Source: Amorphochlora amoebiformis
Taxonomy: Eukaryota; Cercozoa; Chlorarachniophyceae
Assembly: GCA_054601695.1 (NCBI GenBank)
Contig: BAAHQB010000059.1
Span: 744,001 to 808,000 of the forward strand
DNA length: 64,000 bases
Direction: 5' to 3'
Part shown: positions 1 to 14,741 of the stretch, piece after piece
Layout of the letters: every line of letters starts with the position of its first letter
Numbering within the stretch: the first letter of the stretch is position 1
Notes under the pieces: model-generated
Told to the model about the DNA's origin: nothing
Databases searched by the model: none
What the model saw: only the letters and a program-made list of their open reading frames with translations
Position numbers and translations under genes: made by a program

Positions 1-560
1 ATACTTATAATTATGATTAATACGCACGACTAAAGTTTCGCACAGTCTTATATTCGTGGACAGACACGTACGTATACGCAGTACGCAGGCGCAAGTATGT
101 AGCATAATACATGATGAGACCATAATACGTATACGTACTCTAGGTATTATGTTCCAATATTGCGTACGTACATCTACGCGGGCTTATGTGTCTCATCGTC
201 TAGATCGTATACGTACGAATACGTATATATACTTGCTGAAAGTGTACGTACGTATACGTTGCACGTTGCCATGATCTGTGACTAGATTGATGATTTACGA
301 TTTTAGTAATTCCGAGTGATCGATTCGAACTAAAAGTAGTGAGTGCGTTTTACGTATACGTACGTATACACACCACGTACTTTACATACGTGCGTGATAT
401 GCATAGACTTCTAGGTGCGCACTCGAGCTCTACCAGTATAAGTTTAATCAAATGAATGTGTACATGCATATGATGCTCAGTATCATCAAAATCATGTACA
501 CTCCACACCGTCCACATCTACTATGTAGACTAGACTAGTACTACGATTTGTGAATTGTTT
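1..560. other. TACGTA/CGTATACG-rich left edge, no gene seen
   Basis: This stretch lacks the (TA)n tracts that dominate the window. It is instead loaded with short self-complementary words such as GTACGTAC and CGTATACG, for example near 67-80, 126-140, 208-226, 246-262 and 348-366. Near 530 it contains CTAGACTAGTACTA-like sequence, like the intergenic spacers further right. No splice-bounded coding island was recognised. Confidence 0.5.
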
Positions 561-571
561 ATGCATGTTAG

Positions 572-651
572 CAGACGATCAAGAAGCCTTCCTTGCGTTT
601 CGTCTGGCCTTCACGTCATCTGAAAAAACGGTGGTAACTCCCGGTGCCTAG
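572..651 (+). CDS. Possible 3' terminal exon of an upstream gene
   Basis: After an acceptor-like ...TGTTAG there is an open stretch of about 26 codons ending in TAG at 649-651. It reads roughly DDQEAFLAFRLAFTSSEKTV and then VTPGA. Its base composition is balanced, like the confirmed exons, and it is followed directly by TA repeats. No earlier exon of the same gene was found in the 570 bases to the left, and a donor-like ACG/GTGGTA occurs inside it, so another frame is possible. No function can be given. Confidence 0.25.
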
Positions 652-746
652 TAGTATATACACATTGTGTCACGCCAAGTCTAACTATGCTACTTACAAC
701 GATGCATTAACAGTACGTAAATATCTATATATGTTATATATGACGA

Positions 747-779
<33 letters not shown>

Positions 780-830
780 TCACATGTATACATATACACA
801 CATATCACGCACATATACACACACATGTAC

Positions 831-880
<50 letters not shown>

Positions 881-908
881 AAATATATATATATATATAT
901 ACACACAT

Positions 909-944
<36 letters not shown>

Positions 945-2005
945 GTCCACATAAATGTGGATGTTATTTGTCACTTCAGTTGCATTTGCATTTACAAACT
1001 AGACAAATGGAGATTGAATAGACTTTTATTTATACATGTATATTATTTACATATGTATATATCTATAATATTATGTATCCATATGCATATTATTTTTAAT
1101 GTACACACACATACATACACATATATATATATATATACATATATACATATATAATATATATATACATACATACATATACATATGTTGCACAATATATATC
1201 TATATAAATAAGTACTTTATGTGTATTAGAATGTATATATGTTATGTACATACACACACACATATCTATTTAAATATGTATTATGTACATATATATAAGT
1301 ATATACATATAATTATATATATATGATACATAACACATAGAACCAGACTATATATTTTAATATGTACGTTCATAAACATATAATTTTACTACATATACAT
1401 ATCATAACGTATATAAACATATATATGACATATCTATGTGAATATATTTATGTATAGTAGATACATCTAGTGTTATATATGTATAGCTGCATATATATTT
1501 TATGCATACATATATATATACATACATATCATACAAACACAAATATTACCACAGCCTTGTCATCTATAGGCTTGAAATCCTTTGGAAAGAGTAAGGGTTT
1601 GGGGTAAAATTACACGTCGGTTTGCGTTAAGATTATGGTTAAGGCTACTGTTAGATTTATTATTTGCTATTGCATTAGGATCATAACGTTGGAGACATTA
1701 AGTTAATGCTAGCGGTAGAGTTATATATACAAATATGCATAGACACGTATCAACACATATATTGGATTTACGGATTCGAATTTGCATTAGGGTTATGATG
1801 TTCGGTTAAAGAGAGCGGTAAAGAAATAATATATATGTGTATGTATATATATATATACTACACGTGTGCATATATTCAAATGTATCATAATATATACATA
1901 TATATTTCGGGTAAATAAGGCTAGGGAAAGTAAAGATTTGTATGGTTGGCATATTCAGCATGTCTTAGTCCGAGGACAATTGCTATGGTTGGTTTAGGCT
2001 TAGGG
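652..2005. repeat. (TA)n microsatellite with degenerate TTAGGG-like islands
   Basis: About 700-1550 is mainly alternating TA with TACA/TATG variants and no coding signal. At 1555-1830 and 1900-2045 there are degenerate telomere-like words on the plus strand (TTAGGG, TTTGGGG, TTAAGG). The second island contains, in reverse complement at 1951-1978, the conserved block CCTCGGACTAAGACATGCTG found in other telomere-like arrays of the window. The peptide deformylase stop codon lies inside this second island. Confidence 0.7.
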
Positions 2006-2123
2006 CTAGGGAAAGGCTTGGGTTAGTACCAGGGGTGAGTTCGCGTAATCAGTTACTAGCTTGCCTTCCAGGTGATCCATCTCATGCTGTATGTATGTGT
2101 GCGTGATCCATCTCATGTTTTCT

Positions 2124-2166
<43 letters not shown>

Positions 2167-2214
2167 GTAGGTATGTATGTATACATGTATGTACAATTTT
2201 ATGTAATGTATACA

Positions 2215-2267
<53 letters not shown>

Positions 2268-2320
2268 GCATATATGCATATGCACTTTTATCCGTATGTT
2301 TATATCCTGTGAATACATTC

Positions 2321-2359
<39 letters not shown>

Positions 2360-2767
2360 CATATATGTATATGTGTAAGGATATACAATATATGTATTAT
2401 ATGTTCACTTGAAAACAGCGTGCCGGCAGCCCAATCAACTCTTTTTCTATGAGAACACCTTCCTATATATGTTATATGCCTACATATGTACCCTTCTATA
2501 TTCATAGAATATATCAAACATTTATATGTATATATATATATATATACTTATACGGGTCTAATTCACATAATATACAGAATTTAGTCTATAATGTAGTAAC
2601 GTACGTATCTGTTACTCATATATATATGTATATTATTTATATATATATATATATATATACATCATAATATATATTTACATATATATATATATATATAATA
2701 TTATATATGTATATATATATACATATGTGTATATATGTATATTATATTATGTATATATATATATACA

Positions 2768-2805
<38 letters not shown>

Positions 2806-2829
2806 TTAACTCAAATCCATCCACGCATA

Positions 2830-2906
<77 letters not shown>

Positions 2907-3400
2907 ATGTGCATACATATATTGGCAAATATTATGTACATTTATTACTTCGTTGTGATACTCAACCCTAGCCTTAGGGTAGCGTTTGACATCAAATGTA
3001 AACCTAGTGGACGGGTGAGATTTAAAGAAAGAAAAAGAATAGAGGGGAGAAAGATCTGAGCGAAGGGACATGTACACGGAAGGAGAGGACGAAGAAAGAG
3101 GGGGGATATATATACATATATATATATATATAGATTATATTATATATATATATATATATATATGCCTATATGTATATGTATATGTATATGTATCTGGTGT
3201 GTTTTGTGTCATGGTGATAGCGTGTATATGAGTCTCCTTTTTATCTCTTATACATATATATATATTTACATATATAAAATATATATATATATATATATTA
3301 TCTACATATTTACGTATATATTTTATATATATATATATATATTGTGTATTTTAATTTATGTACAAATGTATACATTATATATATCCATATATATATACAC

Positions 3401-3442
<42 letters not shown>

Positions 3443-3560
3443 GTACATATATACATATATATACATATATATAACATAGATATATACATATATGTTTGTG
3501 TATACATTATATATGTTTCATACCCAGGTAAACTGCAACAGTACTCTTCTTCCTAATATA

Positions 3561-3602
<42 letters not shown>

Positions 3603-3805
3603 ATATATATATATATGTATATGTATACATATATATATATATGTATTATACATATATATACATATATATATATATATAATATATAATATATATATAAGTT
3701 TTTTATCAAATTCTTTGTATATCATATAAATATATACGCATCTATACATATATTGGTATTTAAATATATTTATATGCAATCATGTCTTTCTCACACACAC
3801 ACGCT

Positions 3806-3853
<48 letters not shown>

Positions 3854-4102
3854 AATATATATATATATACATTATCATACACATATATATATGTAATGGA
3901 AACAAATACATACCAACACACGCACAAACATCGATATCTGTATACATAAGCTTTGGTACATATCGACATAAGCGAAATGTTACCGATATTTGTATTCCGC
4001 CGAAATCAATTATTCGCGGGTTTATTATTACTGAAAAATCGCTTGGGGGGTCCAGATCGAGAACAAATAATCGTAAGGAGCGTCCAACCTGATGTGTGTT
4101 TT

Positions 4103-4174
<72 letters not shown>

Positions 4175-5271
4175 GGAAACTGCAGTGTGTAATGTTTGTT
4201 GTAAGGAAAATGTATATATTACATATATGTATATATATATATAATATATATATATATATTTGTAAACGCTTTTTCTTGTGTATTATACAGTAATGTGATG
4301 TATATCAATATAAATGTGTATATATATGTATATATGTATATAATGTAATTATGTGATATATATTTACGAGTAGTATTTCCCATATATACATACATACATC
4401 ATATATATACACGTAATATAATATCTATACATATATATATATATATATGTATGTATATTCATGTGGGCATTTTTACACGTATACACATACAAAATGAGTG
4501 TAAATATTATTGTCAAAAATGAATTTTAGGATAAAAAAAAATCATATTCATATAGTACAAATACATATTTATGGAGGAATATATGTATCAAATATGTATA
4601 TATAACCTAAACACATAAATGATATATATATATGTGTATATATTGCAACATATACATTATGTATATATGTACATATTAATTACTTAGATAATACCTGAGG
4701 CGCGGAGAGCGAGGAAAGAGACTCGCGTTTCTAAGAATCACAAACACTTAAATATCCTCTCCACTCGTCTTTTCTCCCCGCCCCCTCATTCTCTTCTCTC
4801 TTTCCTCCCTCCTTCTCTTCTCTCACTTCTATCTCCTTCGCATCTCTCCTTCTCTCCTCTCTCTCTGTCTCTGTCTCACCCTCTTTCTCTCTCAATCTTT
4901 TCTCTCTGTCTCTTTGTCTGTCTCTTCCATCACTACTCTTTCTCTCCCTCTTCTTCTCTCTCCCTCTCTCTCTCTCTCTCTATCTCTCTTTCTCCCTCCC
5001 TACTTTTTTTCTCCCTCCATCTTCATATTTTAATATACACATGTATATCATAGACATATATATTTAGAATTTCTTTTTAGTACCGCGATTTGTTTTAGAT
5101 TTTTTATAGTTTTGTGTACAAGAGGGCTTGAAAATTCGCCAATAGGAGAAGCCTTTCTTCTCAGACCTGGTATTATAAATAATATATTTATATAAATATA
5201 AGGACATTATATATATATGTATATATATATATATATATACTTGTGTACATATATGTATATATTTACCTATT

Positions 5272-5307
<36 letters not shown>

Positions 5308-5418
5308 GAAAAAAATATATTTATACCTAAATACATACACAGGTATGTATATTTAAGTTATATATATATATATATAGGATGTGTGTATACAAAAATGTAC
5401 ATACATACATGTTAATGT

Positions 5419-5466
<48 letters not shown>

Positions 5467-5636
5467 AATATATATATATATATATGTTTATTTATCCATG
5501 TACATTATGTATTATATATATGATATACGCTTATTTATGTATGCACTTATGTGTACATATGTTTATATAAATACATATATCTCTGTGCATACGTATATAA
5601 ATACATAATGTATAGATAACAAGTACTATTTTATGC

Positions 5637-5681
<45 letters not shown>

Positions 5682-5810
5682 ACACATATATTTACATACA
5701 TATATATATATATACATAATATATATTTATATGTATATACGTACCGGTAAAAAATTGTGATAGATTTGTAGGTGAATCAAGAACATTTACGTGTATGTAT
5801 AATATATATA

Positions 5811-5860
<50 letters not shown>

Positions 5861-5863
5861 TTT

Positions 5864-5894
<31 letters not shown>

Positions 5895-5935
5895 TATATA
5901 TATATATATATATATGTATATATCAATAAATATAT

Positions 5936-5989
<54 letters not shown>

Positions 5990-6089
5990 TATATAATATG
6001 TATATGCATGAACTTGAGTCCTCAGTGAGACGATCTGAAGCTTGCTTTGCGAATATCTGCTCTTTTGAGGCCTGATACACATACATGTA

Positions 6090-6144
<55 letters not shown>

Positions 6145-6149
6145 GTATG

Positions 6150-6211
<62 letters not shown>

Positions 6212-6404
6212 ATAATATATATATATATATAAATATTTCTATATATATTTATTTATATATATATATATATATGAAAACATATAGATATATATATATATAT
6301 AATATATATATATATAAACATATATATATACACATATATACATGTAATAAAATGTATATATATTTAAATATAGGTATATATTTATACGTACATATATTAC
6401 TTAT

Positions 6405-6438
<34 letters not shown>

Positions 6439-6466
6439 CATATTATTATATATATATATATATAAT

Positions 6467-6497
<31 letters not shown>

Positions 6498-6716
6498 ATA
6501 TAAATATATATATATATATATATTTAAATATTATATTATATATATATATATATATATTATATGATATACATTATGCGTGTATATGTATATTACAAACAGT
6601 ACATATTTAAATGCTTGCACATTAATTTTTTCAATCCACATCCCGAAATCTAACCCCAGGAACAACTCCAAACATGTATAAAGAGCAAATATTTCCGAAA
6701 ACGGGAATGGGAACAC
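2006..6716 (-). CDS. Peptide deformylase, multi-exon
   Basis: The enzyme removes the N-formyl group from nascent organellar proteins; it is a metallohydrolase with Cys and two His metal ligands. Exons (high to low): 6716-6655, 6071-6014, 5166-5120, 4730-4695, 4088-3984, 3552-3524, 3003-2949, about 2438-2409 and 2086-2006. Recognisable in order are [28 protein letters not shown] (motif 1), [18 protein letters not shown] (motif 2, normally EGCLS), [16 protein letters not shown] and QHEMDHLEG (motif 3, HExxH). The start gives a hydrophobic leader [20 protein letters not shown], probably targeting. Unresolved: the 6014/5166 junction is one base out of phase, the central helix exon before 4730 is missing, and the loop between 2949 and 2438 is unassigned. 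Introns hold TA blocks (for example 5640-6580) and a CT-rich run (4745-5020). Confidence 0.86.
2072..2117 (-). repeat. Direct duplication of the deformylase HExxH-coding 15-mer
   Basis: The 15 bases coding HEMDH at the start of the last deformylase exon (2086-2072, CATGAGATGGATCAC on the minus strand) occur a second time, identically, 31 bases upstream in the intron (2117-2103). Only the downstream copy has the CAG acceptor directly before it and continues into LEGKLVTD. Confidence 0.85.
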
Positions 6717-7192
6717 TAGAGAGAACAGTCAGAATCGTGACACGCCCATGTCACAACACCATGAAGTCAGGAATTCGCTCGAAGATGCGATCGTCTGAAC
6801 GTCGAAATGTTTCTGTTTGGAAAGGCACCTTGATTTGTGCTGTTGTTTCCCTAGTCACGGGCTGGTTGCGGCCTACAAGGCGACGAAACAAGCGTCCTGG
6901 GCGTCAAACCATACAAATTATGGGTTTTTCTAACTGAAAAGAAAGGGGACCCATACCCGTGCTCAAAACCCTACCATAACGCCTTTGCTCGGAGAAAACA
7001 AAGAAAAGACTACTAAGAGCCTAGATATTGTTCGGAATGCACCTATGATACTATGAGAGCCAAAAGAGGATAAGGGAAGGGAAGGTGGCTACCCGCGATG
7101 CCGCTCATGTTTGGCCGAAAAATTTGGCAAAAAGTAATTTTTCTCCTGACACATCCCTTTGTATATATACTGTCGATCCATTGCGTGGCCTC
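6717..7192. promoter_or_regulatory. Divergent promoter between deformylase and mS35 genes
   Basis: The 476 bases between the two proposed start codons are unique sequence free of TA repeat. An inverted repeat GTGACA-N6-TGTCAC lies at 6738-6755, about 20 bases upstream of the deformylase ATG. A plus-strand open frame across 6674-6937 has no family resemblance or splice partners and is not called. No clear TATA box can be singled out. Confidence 0.5.
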
Positions 7193-8026
7193 ATGCGACG
7201 CGCAATCCGCCTCTCTCGTGTGATGCCTCCTTCTAGGCCGGGGATTTCGTCCCGAAAAACCTTGGCACTATCCTTCCCTTTCGGACCGAATGCAATTTCA
7301 GTGCGAAATTTCTCGGACAAGGCGGACTACGATGCACTTATAAAAATGCTGGGGAAGAACAAAATCGAGGAGGACGAACCATCAATTCCTCGCGAGCTGA
7401 AGAAACCAACTAGAAATGAAACTCCGACGGGCAGAAAGCCCCAGGAATCGGGGGCCCAGACGCATGAGTTTCAGCGTCGCGCGGTCAAGGAGCAAGCTGG
7501 AGGGTCGAGAGAAGGTGTGTGTCTTTGTGTATACGTGAGCGGTAAACTGGATATGTATTCGTACATTATTATTATTCTTGTTATTGTTATTACTCTTATT
7601 ATTGTTATTATTATTATTATTGTTATTATTATTTTATTATATATGTGCACACACACATTTACATCTATAAATATAAATATACATACATAAATATATATAT
7701 ATATACATACATTATATATATATATATATACATATTACACATATATATACACATATATGTGTCACTTAATGCATGTATATATATATATATATATATATTG
7801 CACATATATTTAATATCCTCCTCAAACTCCAATCCTCAACAATAAATCAAGGTTCTGTAAAGCTTGGAGATCTCACACAGGCTCGAGAAAGGAGCGGGGG
7901 ACCTACTTACGTAAGCTCATATATATTTTTACATATGATTTTGGGACGAGTATGATTTTTGTGTGTAAATATGTGTGTATTTTGTTTTATATGCGTAAAT
8001 GTGTAAACAATAATGTGTAATGAATA

Positions 8027-8082
<56 letters not shown>

Positions 8083-8169
8083 TATAATTACACCTGTGTA
8101 CATCTAATTGAAGAATGTTTACGGAAGTATTTGCTGTTTAATTTAAATAAAAATATTATATAAAAACAC

Positions 8170-8233
<64 letters not shown>

Positions 8234-8436
8234 ATTATATATATATATATATATATAATATACATATATACATCATGCATAAATAAAATAGTTATTCATA
8301 TGCATATATGTGTATATAATATTAGGATGTGGATACGTATGAGGAGGAAAATGAAGATCAAGAGATGTGATACATATTGAGATATATTAATTTATATAAT
8401 TAATTAATATATGTATATATGTATATATATATAAAT

Positions 8437-8468
<32 letters not shown>

Positions 8469-8561
8469 GTCTACATGTATATGTATATATATAAATTATA
8501 CATATATTATATATATATTTATATATATATATGTATGTATATATATATATATATGTATGTA

Positions 8562-8614
<53 letters not shown>

Positions 8615-9039
8615 ATATATAAATTGATTTGTAGTTTTCATGCATTTAAATATAGATATAAATATGTTATATATATATATATATATAGTTATATATATAT
8701 ATATAATATATATAATATATATATAATTAATATACGCATTATAAACACACACATATATATATTATTATATCTATTATATTTAATAGACACATATATCGCA
8801 TACCACTGATACGTGCATTTACATATATCTTGTCATAAAAAAAATATGTATCTGGTTCTATATACAATCTGATATTCACACTATAGAATCTCTAGACCCT
8901 TCTGAATGATGCAAGTGTTCTGTTTTATTTTTTATGTATATTCAAATTCCATTTGTTTCCCCCATGTAATGCTAGAATTGGAACCAGAATCTTAAGACCC
9001 TGGAGGCTGTATATGTATATATATATGTATAAATATATA

Positions 9040-9120
<81 letters not shown>

Positions 9121-9166
9121 GTATATACGCATATATATATATATGTATATTACTTTAAAAACATCA

Positions 9167-9200
<34 letters not shown>

Positions 9201-9377
9201 ATATATATATATATATAAAAATATAATGTATATATGTATGTACATGATATCATATCAAATGTATATCCGAATTCACCTTATTCTGTCATATAATATTAAT
9301 TTACACCCTTAGTATCTCAAAGACCCGTCTCAAGAAAATGCAACATGTATGGAAAAGCAAGATTCGTTGTTACGAGG

Positions 9378-9427
<50 letters not shown>

Positions 9428-9696
9428 TATATATAGAATATATGTTTATATGAAAATTATATTTATATATAGAGAGGGAGATGGAGAGAGAGAGATATGT
9501 AACACATCAATGTATACTTATACGTCACATATGTATATTTAATGTACGGGACATACATATTATATGTACAAATATGTAGTATATATACATATATATATGT
9601 ATATATATAAATATATGTGAATACACAGTGTATATCGCCTTTCTCCCACTCTCTCCTCTTTTTGTCCTTCCCTCTCTTCCTCTTATATATGTATAC

Positions 9697-9731
<35 letters not shown>

Positions 9732-10091
9732 TATATATTATATATATAAATACATATATATATTTAAGTTGTATATACAGAAATAAAAAATTACTATTAT
9801 TATCGTTATTATTATATATATTTATATATATATATACACCATACATACACCCATACGCATATATATATATATACATATATATATTATATATATAATATAT
9901 ATATATAATATATATATGTACATATGCGTACAGATATGTGTATGTATTGATACCTATCTAGTTATGTATATATTCGCATGTTAGTGAGGGGGGAAGAGTT
10001 TTGGATGATGAATACACAGTGTATATCGCCTTTCTTCCCACTCTCTCCTCTTTTTGTCCTTTCCTCTCTTCCTCTTATATATGTATACGTA

Positions 10092-10124
<33 letters not shown>

Positions 10125-10192
10125 TCAGATATATTACATATATAAATACATATATATATTTAAGTTGTATATACAGAAATAAAAAATTATTA

Positions 10193-10231
<39 letters not shown>

Positions 10232-10255
10232 TTTAACACCATACATACACCCATA

Positions 10256-10302
<47 letters not shown>

Positions 10303-10319
10303 ATATATATATATATATG

Positions 10320-10354
<35 letters not shown>

Positions 10355-10433
10355 TACAGGTATGTGTATGTATTGATACCTATCTAGTTATGTATATATT
10401 CGCATGTTAGTGAGGGGGGAGAGATTTAGATGA

Positions 10434-10492
<59 letters not shown>

Positions 10493-10542
10493 CTATACAT
10501 ATGCTAATATACATATATATATATATATAAATAATATCCTTT

Positions 10543-10577
<35 letters not shown>

Positions 10578-10682
10578 ATGTGTAATAATATATGCATTAA
10601 CATATCTATATAAAAAGAAAATTTTTATGTACACGCATACACATATCAGATATATGTATACATTTGCACATATATATAGAAA

Positions 10683-10723
<41 letters not shown>

Positions 10724-11657
10724 ATATATATATGTATGTATATAATATATATACATATATAAATAAATATGTGTGTATATATGCGAAGGTGTATGTGGAA
10801 AACAAATTAAGATATATATATAATATTACCTAGATGTGAAATATGTCCTGTATGTTATATCTTTTTGCATGTATGTTAGTATTATATACATATACACATA
10901 TATATATATATACACATCTACATATATATACATTAGTTATATATATCACATATATAAATTATGTATATATACATATATATTGTGTAGGACTTAGAGGCCG
11001 AATATGACGAAATTGAGTCGGAAATGAAGGTGAAGATTGAAAACATAGAAATACATATATTTATCAATATACATAAAAATAAATTATATATATATTATAC
11101 ATATATATATATATACATACATGAAAATAAAGATATCGCATACATACTTTTATAAAATATACTTATAATATATATATGTGTGTATGTGTATATAAAAATA
11201 ATTTTAACATCTGATACTTATATTGATTATCAATGTAAATAGTTGTATTCTTCACCTACACATTGTTAATTATGCTTGCTTCTAATATACGAATCATACT
11301 ACCGACATGATATATATATATGTACACATACGCATATACAAATTAGATACATGTACACATATACATATATATATACACCTATATATTGTTAATATCTAAC
11401 ATGTAAATAAGATATTGACTTGAAAATAATTATTTATATTTATGTATTTATGTAAATAAATGTGCACAAAATTGATGAACAGAGATGGGCCCGATCCAGG
11501 TCATCAAAGGAAATTCGAGAGCTTAGTGAGAAGGTATATATTGATATATAATGTATATGTATATGTACACATATGTATGTGTATATATGCAAGTCATCAA
11601 ACGAAATCCTTAAGTTTAGTGAGAAAGCGATGTGGATATACATATACATGTATATAT

Positions 11658-11689
<32 letters not shown>

Positions 11690-11799
11690 GTATATATATT
11701 ATATATATATATATATATTATATACATATATATGTAAATATATGTGTATATTTTCGTACATATAATGTACATATGAATGTGTATAAAAGTGTTCTTCTA

Positions 11800-11834
<35 letters not shown>

Positions 11835-12308
11835 TGTACATATAGGTGCCGATATGTATATATATATATATATATATACATATATGTACATATGTGTATG
11901 TACACATAAATATTTACATGTTTTTATAAGTCATCAAAATAATCATTTTGAGCTGTGAGAAATAATGTATGTATTCGTGCATACATATACAGAAAATATA
12001 TGTATACTACATTTATATATGCATATGTAAAACTTAATTTAAGCTACTTTAGTACAAACAAACACTTCATTTTATTATATATTGCATAATACATACTAGT
12101 GTGCATTCTTCGTGTATATCAACGTGTATCTTTCTACCGACCATCTTCATGCATGCCATATGTGTATTCTTTAGTATACCATCGAGGATTACATGCGAAC
12201 GCTTTGATCATTTACAAATAATAATAGGAGGATGCCTATTTTTGGGCTATCACCCAGGACAGAGACCCAAATATATGGCCTAAGACTGGTAAAAATTATA
12301 TATACATT

Positions 12309-12349
<41 letters not shown>

Positions 12350-12532
12350 TGGATACTAATATGTGTTAATATAGATAGATAGATATATATATATATATAG
12401 ATTTATATATATATATATATATATATCTGTGTATGTATATGTATATATACATATGTATATATTTTACCAGAAGAACTCCCATTCCAAACCTGGATGGAGC
12501 AGCACTTTTCGTATAAGGTATGCATCTTTAGT

Positions 12533-12577
<45 letters not shown>

Positions 12578-12940
12578 TTATATATATATATATATATATA
12601 TGTTTGTGTGTAGTAATATATTTAAATATAAAATATACATATATAATCCATATGTACGTATATATATATATATATATATATATATGAACACGTTTACACA
12701 GAGACATGTATGTATAGATATATACATATATATATATATATATAATATACATGTACATTCTACGCTGTTCGTGATACATACATACATACCCTCACTCGTC
12801 ATCAAACTTACCCGCACAACCCTCTGCATTCACATACTATTGTCTGTTAACACCCTCCTGTATCTTTCTCTCGTCTCTATCTCTTTCTCTCCATTCCTTC
12901 CTCTTGTCCTCATTCTATCTTCTAACTCTCTCTTATCTAC

Positions 12941-12972
<32 letters not shown>

Positions 12973-13981
12973 TTAAATCTTTTTTCAATCTCTCCGCGTC
13001 GTGTTCGCTCTCTCGCTTGCTCGACATATTATTTATACATATATGCATACATTTACATAACCAATAAATCTATATGATATATGAATTAGCGCACGTGCTC
13101 ATCTAATAAATACATGTATATATTATATATGTATATATATATATAATGTATATATATATATGTAACAATAACTCAGGAAATAATGGACGAACAACTCCCC
13201 ATGAGAATTCGTGACCCGTTTGAAGCAAAAGTAAAAGTAGTCAAGATTTTCAGCTGTGTAAGTCCAACTCACCAACTATTATCGCACCCTCAACTGTGGC
13301 TGAACGAAGAAAACTCTACTTGTTAACCCACCCCCCCCTCCTCCCTCCCTCTCCTCTCTTCTTCTTCTTGAGCTCATTATCTCTCGTATGTTGCTCTTTG
13401 TCACTCTCTCTACTCTGTTCTGTCCGCAACTTTTTTGGCCTAGGTGTATAAATATATATATATATGTATTTTATAAAAATACATTTATACATACATATAT
13501 TATTATATATTATATTATACATATATATGTATATATATTTATATGCATATTCATTATAGGTAAGTAAGATGGGTTTGGATGAGTTTGAGCAGGATGTATT
13601 GAAGGTATAGGAAGTATATGCGTATGTATCCATATCACATGTACATTTATATGTACATATAAATATAAATATATATATAAATATATATGTATATATGTAT
13701 GTATCACGCAATAGAAAATGTATGCAACTGCCATTGCCGGGCCAACTCTACAAATACATAAATATAATTTACACAATATACTATTTACATATATATATAT
13801 TTATGTACACATATAGTTATTGTACATAATATTTTATGCAAACACATACATATGGACATGTAATATATACATACATAATTCATACAGGAACTGGTCCGAA
13901 AACGATATGACCCAGAAACCGACATGCTTAAGTTAGTTTGCAAAAATATGCCAACAAGGGTAATACATCCGCAAATATTAT

Positions 13982-14017
<36 letters not shown>

Positions 14018-14042
14018 GATAAACATAAACTTAAAAATATGC

Positions 14043-14079
<37 letters not shown>

Positions 14080-14169
14080 TGTACACATATATAACATAGG
14101 CATATAATATTACAGGAACAAAACTTAGAGGAAGCGAAACAGCTTATGTGGAAGGTATCATACATATAC

Positions 14170-14211
<42 letters not shown>

Positions 14212-14741
14212 ATATATATATATATATGTATATATATATGTTCACATACATATAGATATATATAACACCTATATTTCTGTATATGTATATATATATATAT
14301 ATATACATATATACATATATATATGTGTGTGTGTATGTATATATAAATATATATATATATGTATATACAAACAGGTTTACAATGAAACTAAAAAACTCGC
14401 GAAAGAGTTTCGGGAAAGACCAGAATATTATGAAGAGGAGGTAATGCAGACATATATATATATTAGATATATCTATATCGTAAAAACACATATTATGTCA
14501 TATATATATATATATGAGTATTTATGTGTACATGTATATAGTAGTACACATCGATATATGTAAAAATGTACATACATTGTAAATATCCATATAAATATGT
14601 ATAAACATACGTATACAGAAGTATACGTACTAACTTTAACTTCACCTACAGGTCGAGCTGGAGCCTTTCTTGACAAAAAGCGATTACTATGTTCCGAAAC
14701 CCACGATCAGGCCAACTGTCTTCATCAAGAGAAACGTTTGA
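7193..14741 (+). CDS. Mitochondrial small-subunit ribosomal protein mS35
   Basis: Component of the mitoribosomal small subunit. Twelve exons join in phase to 314 codons: 7193-7514, 7852-7910, 10988-11029, 11483-11533, 12258-12288, 12471-12517, 13177-13257, 13560-13604, 13888-13959, 14116-14154, 14375-14440, 14652-14741. Exon 1 starts [16 protein letters not shown], rich in Arg and Ser with no acids, then [11 protein letters not shown]: a typical mitochondrial presequence. The family core is at residues about 197-265: [12 protein letters not shown], then [29 protein letters not shown] and a basic helix. The stop TGA follows FIKRNV. The first exon of 322 nt is unusually long for this window; the 3.1-kb second intron holds a 0.4-kb tandem duplication. 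Identification rests on the RYDPETD core remembered from the family. Confidence 0.85.
9610..10430 (+). repeat. Roughly 0.4-kb tandem duplication inside an mS35 intron
   Basis: Sequence starting GAATACACAGTGTATATCGC at 9618 recurs at 10010. Both copies then run through the same CT-rich stretch, TA tract, AGAAATAAAAAATTA block, TTA triplets and a TATCTAGTTATG-TTAGTGAGGGGGGA end (about 9950-9990 and 10370-10420). The copies differ mainly in TA-tract length and a few substitutions, so the event looks recent. Confidence 0.85.
11501..11965 (+). repeat. Two decayed copies of mS35 exon 4 in the following intron
   Basis: The 3' part of the exon, starting TCATCAAAGGAAATTCGAGA at 11501, is followed by two relatives: TCATCAAACGAAATCCTTAA at 11594 and TCATCAAAATAATCATTTTG at 11931. 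Both keep the trailing ...GTGAGAAA motif but lack a proper donor. They are best read as decayed partial exon duplicates. Confidence 0.75.

Noticed and set aside
6085-6465. Many long open frames of repeating Ile-Tyr (IYIYIY) on both strands
   Set aside because: They are translations of alternating TA repeat, have no splice or family support and occur in every TA tract.
6674-6937. Plus-strand open frame of 87 codons
   Set aside because: It overlaps the deformylase first exon and the promoter and has no recognisable domain or splice partner.
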